Assembly: GCA_029558435.1 (NCBI GenBank)
Contig: JAKQEZ010000154.1
Span: 1 to 8,300, forward strand
DNA from: Bacteroidota bacterium
GTDB lineage: Bacteria > Bacteroidota > Bacteroidia > Flavobacteriales > Crocinitomicaceae
Length of the DNA stretch: 8,300 nucleotides
Reading direction: 5' to 3'
The position numbers were made by a program, and so were the translations under genes. Below the pieces are notes generated by a model, which saw only the letters and a list, made by a program, of their open reading frames with translations, did not search any database and was not told the DNA's origin. Below, piece by piece: positions 7,337-8,300 of this stretch. Position 1 is the first letter of the stretch; every line of letters begins with the position of its first letter.

Positions 7337-7449
7337 GCGGCTTGGCGCAGGCGGGGACTTTTACCACTATCTTTCATACGAAGCCGAACAGTTCAAATTT
7401 ACGAAAAACTGTCATACGAAGCACTTCGCCCCCGCTTGCGCCAAACCGC
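7337..7449. repeat. GC-rich long inverted repeat with nested hairpins
   Basis: The arms are 7337-7356 and 7430-7449. They are complementary at 18 of 20 positions, with core GGCGCA/TGCGCC and flanks GCGG/CCGC and GCGGGG/CCCCGC. The 73-base centre contains its own secondary elements: ACAGTT/AACTGT (7388-7393 and 7407-7412), the tight hairpin CGAAG-CA-CTTCG (7417-7428), and an 11-bp direct repeat TCATACGAAGC (7374-7384 and 7412-7422). Just outside the right arm is GCTG-TTGG-CAGC (7448-7459). No transposase, short target duplication or integrase is seen. It could be a miniature inverted-repeat element, a REP-like sequence, a folded recombination site resembling attC in layout, or a structured RNA. 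Canonical attC core bases are not clearly present. Confidence 0.75.
7374..7422. repeat. 11-bp direct repeat TCATACGAAGC inside the inverted repeat
   Basis: TCATACGAAGC occurs at 7374-7384 and exactly again at 7412-7422, 38 bp apart start to start. Both copies sit in the loop of the larger inverted repeat. The second copy overlaps the CGAAG-CA-CTTCG hairpin. It may be a duplicated binding motif or a trace of internal duplication. Confidence 0.6.
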
Positions 7450-7500
7450 TGTTGGCAGCTGGGCTTTTTTATGTCCGTACATTGTCTAAATTGTTGATAG

Positions 7501-8013
7501 CTATTTCCAAATTTTCAGTCGTTTTTCAATTTCTTCAACCAATTTTTGATTGTTGCGAAAAAGAAAATTAGAAGCTATAAGTTGGTTCAATTTAGTCTTT
7601 GCTTCTTTTGGGGTTAAAGTTGCCGTTTCAATGAATTTGTCAAAAATCCAAATCATACCGTGATACTCAATTTCTTTGTTTTTGGCACAATTCCGAAGTG
7701 TTTTATCACTACTCAAAACACAAGCATTGATTTTGTTGGCAATATGTAAAACGGATTTGTCAGCTTCTGATAAAGACTTGGGATAACTTTCATTGTATAT
7801 TTCAATGAAGTCTTGTTCCTTTAAATTATGAATAGTAAGCCTACCAACAGACTGATAGGCTTGAAGTATTTCTTGTTGTTCAGGATACAACTCAAATATA
7901 ACTGCGGAAGTAGTGTGTATTTCAAATTTAAGGTTGAAAAAAGATTTTGTCAATCCTAAATCGTACAAATCAATAAAGATGTTAGCATCTGTAATGGCAA
8001 TTTTTACTTTCAT
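7501..8013 (-). CDS. PIN-domain protein, probable ribonuclease toxin-like partner of the ImmA/IrrE-type gene
   Basis: The product has 170 residues from the ATG at 8011-8013; a GTG directly before it (8014-8016) would add one residue. The PIN fold is indicated by the spaced acidic residues: D9 in ITDANIFIDL, E41 in SAVIFELYP, D85 in LSEADKSVLHIA and D103 in VLSSDKTLRNCAK. These would bind Mg or Mn ions for RNA cleavage. The C-terminal part, HGMIWIFDKFIE followed by a helical tail, resembles single-domain PIN proteins of the DUF3368-like group. It follows the ImmA/IrrE-like gene by 21 bp on the same strand, so they form one transcription unit of toxin-antitoxin type. All expected acidic residues are present, so it is probably active. 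The PIN call is fairly secure; the toxin role and RNA target are inferred. Confidence 0.82.
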   Translation of the reverse strand: MKVKIAITDANIFIDLYDLGLTKSFFNLKFEIHTTSAVIFELYPEQQEILQAYQSVGRLTIHNLKEQDFIEIYNESYPKSLSEADKSVLHIANKINACVLSSDKTLRNCAKNKEIEYHGMIWIFDKFIETATLTPKEAKTKLNQLIASNFLFRNNQKLVEEIEKRLKIWK

Positions 8014-8034
8014 CACTTAACATTGGGGTTGAAA

Positions 8035-8300
8035 TTAAAACGCCATTTGATGCTCCTTTCTGAAATCAGCCAAAGTTTGGTTGTTCAATGAAGCTGCCTT
8101 TGACATTGAAATTTGGTCTTCAACTAACGCACGGAATAAAAGTTGTTCAAAACGATTTGATTCTTCTGCGCCACTATATTCAACAGGTTCATCTACTTTC
8201 CAATTCATTTGCTTGATTATGAAAAAGAATTGTTTGGTATAGTGCTCATTGATAATACCACAGTCTTTGGCTCTCATAACAACTGCTTGCATAGAGATAC
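8035..8300 (-). CDS. ImmA/IrrE-family (DUF955/COG2856-like) protein, C-terminal part only
   Basis: The frame is open to the right edge; the methionine at 8290-8292 is internal, because it is preceded in frame by Ile-Ser. The visible 87 or so residues begin ISMQAVVMRAKDCGIINEH. This matches the ISMQAL..RAK.LGII region found after the HExxH metallopeptidase core in ImmA/IrrE (peptidase M78) proteins, including those with an N-terminal XRE helix-turn-helix. It is followed by a QMNWKVDEPVEY segment, corresponding to the usual GWRKxEP, and a small helical C-terminal domain ending HQMAF. The catalytic motif and any DNA-binding domain lie outside the window and cannot be checked. Next to a PIN gene, the likely role is antitoxin or regulator, possibly proteolytic. 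The assignment rests on this motif memory and context. Confidence 0.72.
   Translation of the reverse strand, partial: ISMQAVVMRAKDCGIINEHYTKQFFFIIKQMNWKVDEPVEYSGAEESNRFEQLLFRALVEDQISMSKAASLNNQTLADFRKEHQMAF

Larger units (their letters stand above)
7017..7500. other. Gene-free interval with GC-richer repeat block between the two gene modules
   Basis: No credible coding sequence is seen here. Positions 7017-7150 are AT-rich and carry a weak hairpin, TTTGGG (7086-7091) with CCCAAA (7103-7108). From about 7150 to 7465 the sequence becomes GC-richer and hairpin-dense: TCCCGT/ACGGGA at 7166-7180, ATCTTG/CAAGAT at 7242-7247 and 7261-7266, and the long inverted repeat at 7337-7449. A GGGC followed by six T lies at 7461-7470. 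The change in composition against both flanks suggests a dispersed repeat, a relic of a mobile element or cassette junction, or a structured RNA. An open frame on the plus strand at 7195-7497 has no recognisable domain and is judged spurious. Confidence 0.6.

Noticed and set aside
7337..7460. A true integron attC site
   Set aside because: The long imperfect stem layout is similar, but clear RYYYAAC and GTTRRRY core boxes in the right places are not visible, and no integron integrase is in the window; retained as a hypothesis only.
7430..7470. Plus-strand terminator made of GCTG-n4-CAGC and a following six-T run
   Set aside because: The stem is only four base pairs, the T run is five bases away, and no plus-strand gene ends here; kept only as part of the repeat block.
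7195..7497. A 100-residue open frame on the plus strand across the repeat block
   Set aside because: No domain, signal peptide or plausible composition (rich in Cys, Arg and Ser); it follows the inverted repeat, and its existence is explained by the locally higher GC content. Such frames in repeats are usually spurious.
1..8300. CRISPR array, tRNA, rRNA or complete insertion sequence
   Set aside because: No regularly spaced repeats, no cloverleaf or rRNA-like blocks, and no transposase-like product were seen on either strand.

Overview
The window looks like chromosomal or genomic-island DNA from a member of the Bacteroidota (Flavobacteriia, Sphingobacteriia or Chitinophagia type). The evidence is the AT-rich composition, leaders that mostly lack a Shine-Dalgarno sequence, a candidate TTG-N19-TAnnTTTG promoter, a haem_bd-type CYDCH protein, and a CzcA-type RND pump fused to a TolC-like outer-membrane factor. 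That fusion arrangement is familiar in this phylum. I cannot place it to genus. All recognised genes lie on the minus strand, so the biological reading order runs from high to low coordinates.

Right end (about 7500-8300): a two-gene module of an ImmA/IrrE-type protein (only its C-terminus is inside the window) followed 21 bp later by a PIN-domain nuclease-like protein. It resembles a toxin-antitoxin or stress-response pair. Middle gap (about 7020-7500): no credible gene. It holds a GC-richer, hairpin-dense block with a 20-bp imperfect inverted repeat (18/20), internal direct repeats, and a probable intrinsic terminator for leftward transcription. It separates the two gene modules and is the most unexplained stretch here.

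Left two-thirds (1-6960): a leftward heavy-metal efflux cluster. The order is a TetR-family regulator with a good upstream promoter candidate, a small exported histidine-rich protein with a GTG start, a 1448-residue CzcA-type RND pump fused to a TolC-like factor, a lipoprotein periplasmic adaptor starting 9 bp after the pump, and the N-terminal part of a haem-binding-domain protein that leaves the window. The pump keeps the DFG...DGA...VE proton-relay motif of the Co/Zn/Cd-type HME-RND pumps and lacks the methionine triad of E. coli CusA, so divalent-metal export is more likely than Cu(I)/Ag(I).

In the proposed scheme, TetR controls the cluster, the His-rich protein binds metal in the periplasm, and the pump, adaptor and outer-membrane factor form the export conduit. 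Three details deserve a second look. A signal-peptide-like segment is retained exactly at the RND/TolC junction. An 11-bp inverted repeat pairs the stop codon of the His-rich gene with the initiation region of the pump gene. The GC-rich repeat block lies between the two modules.
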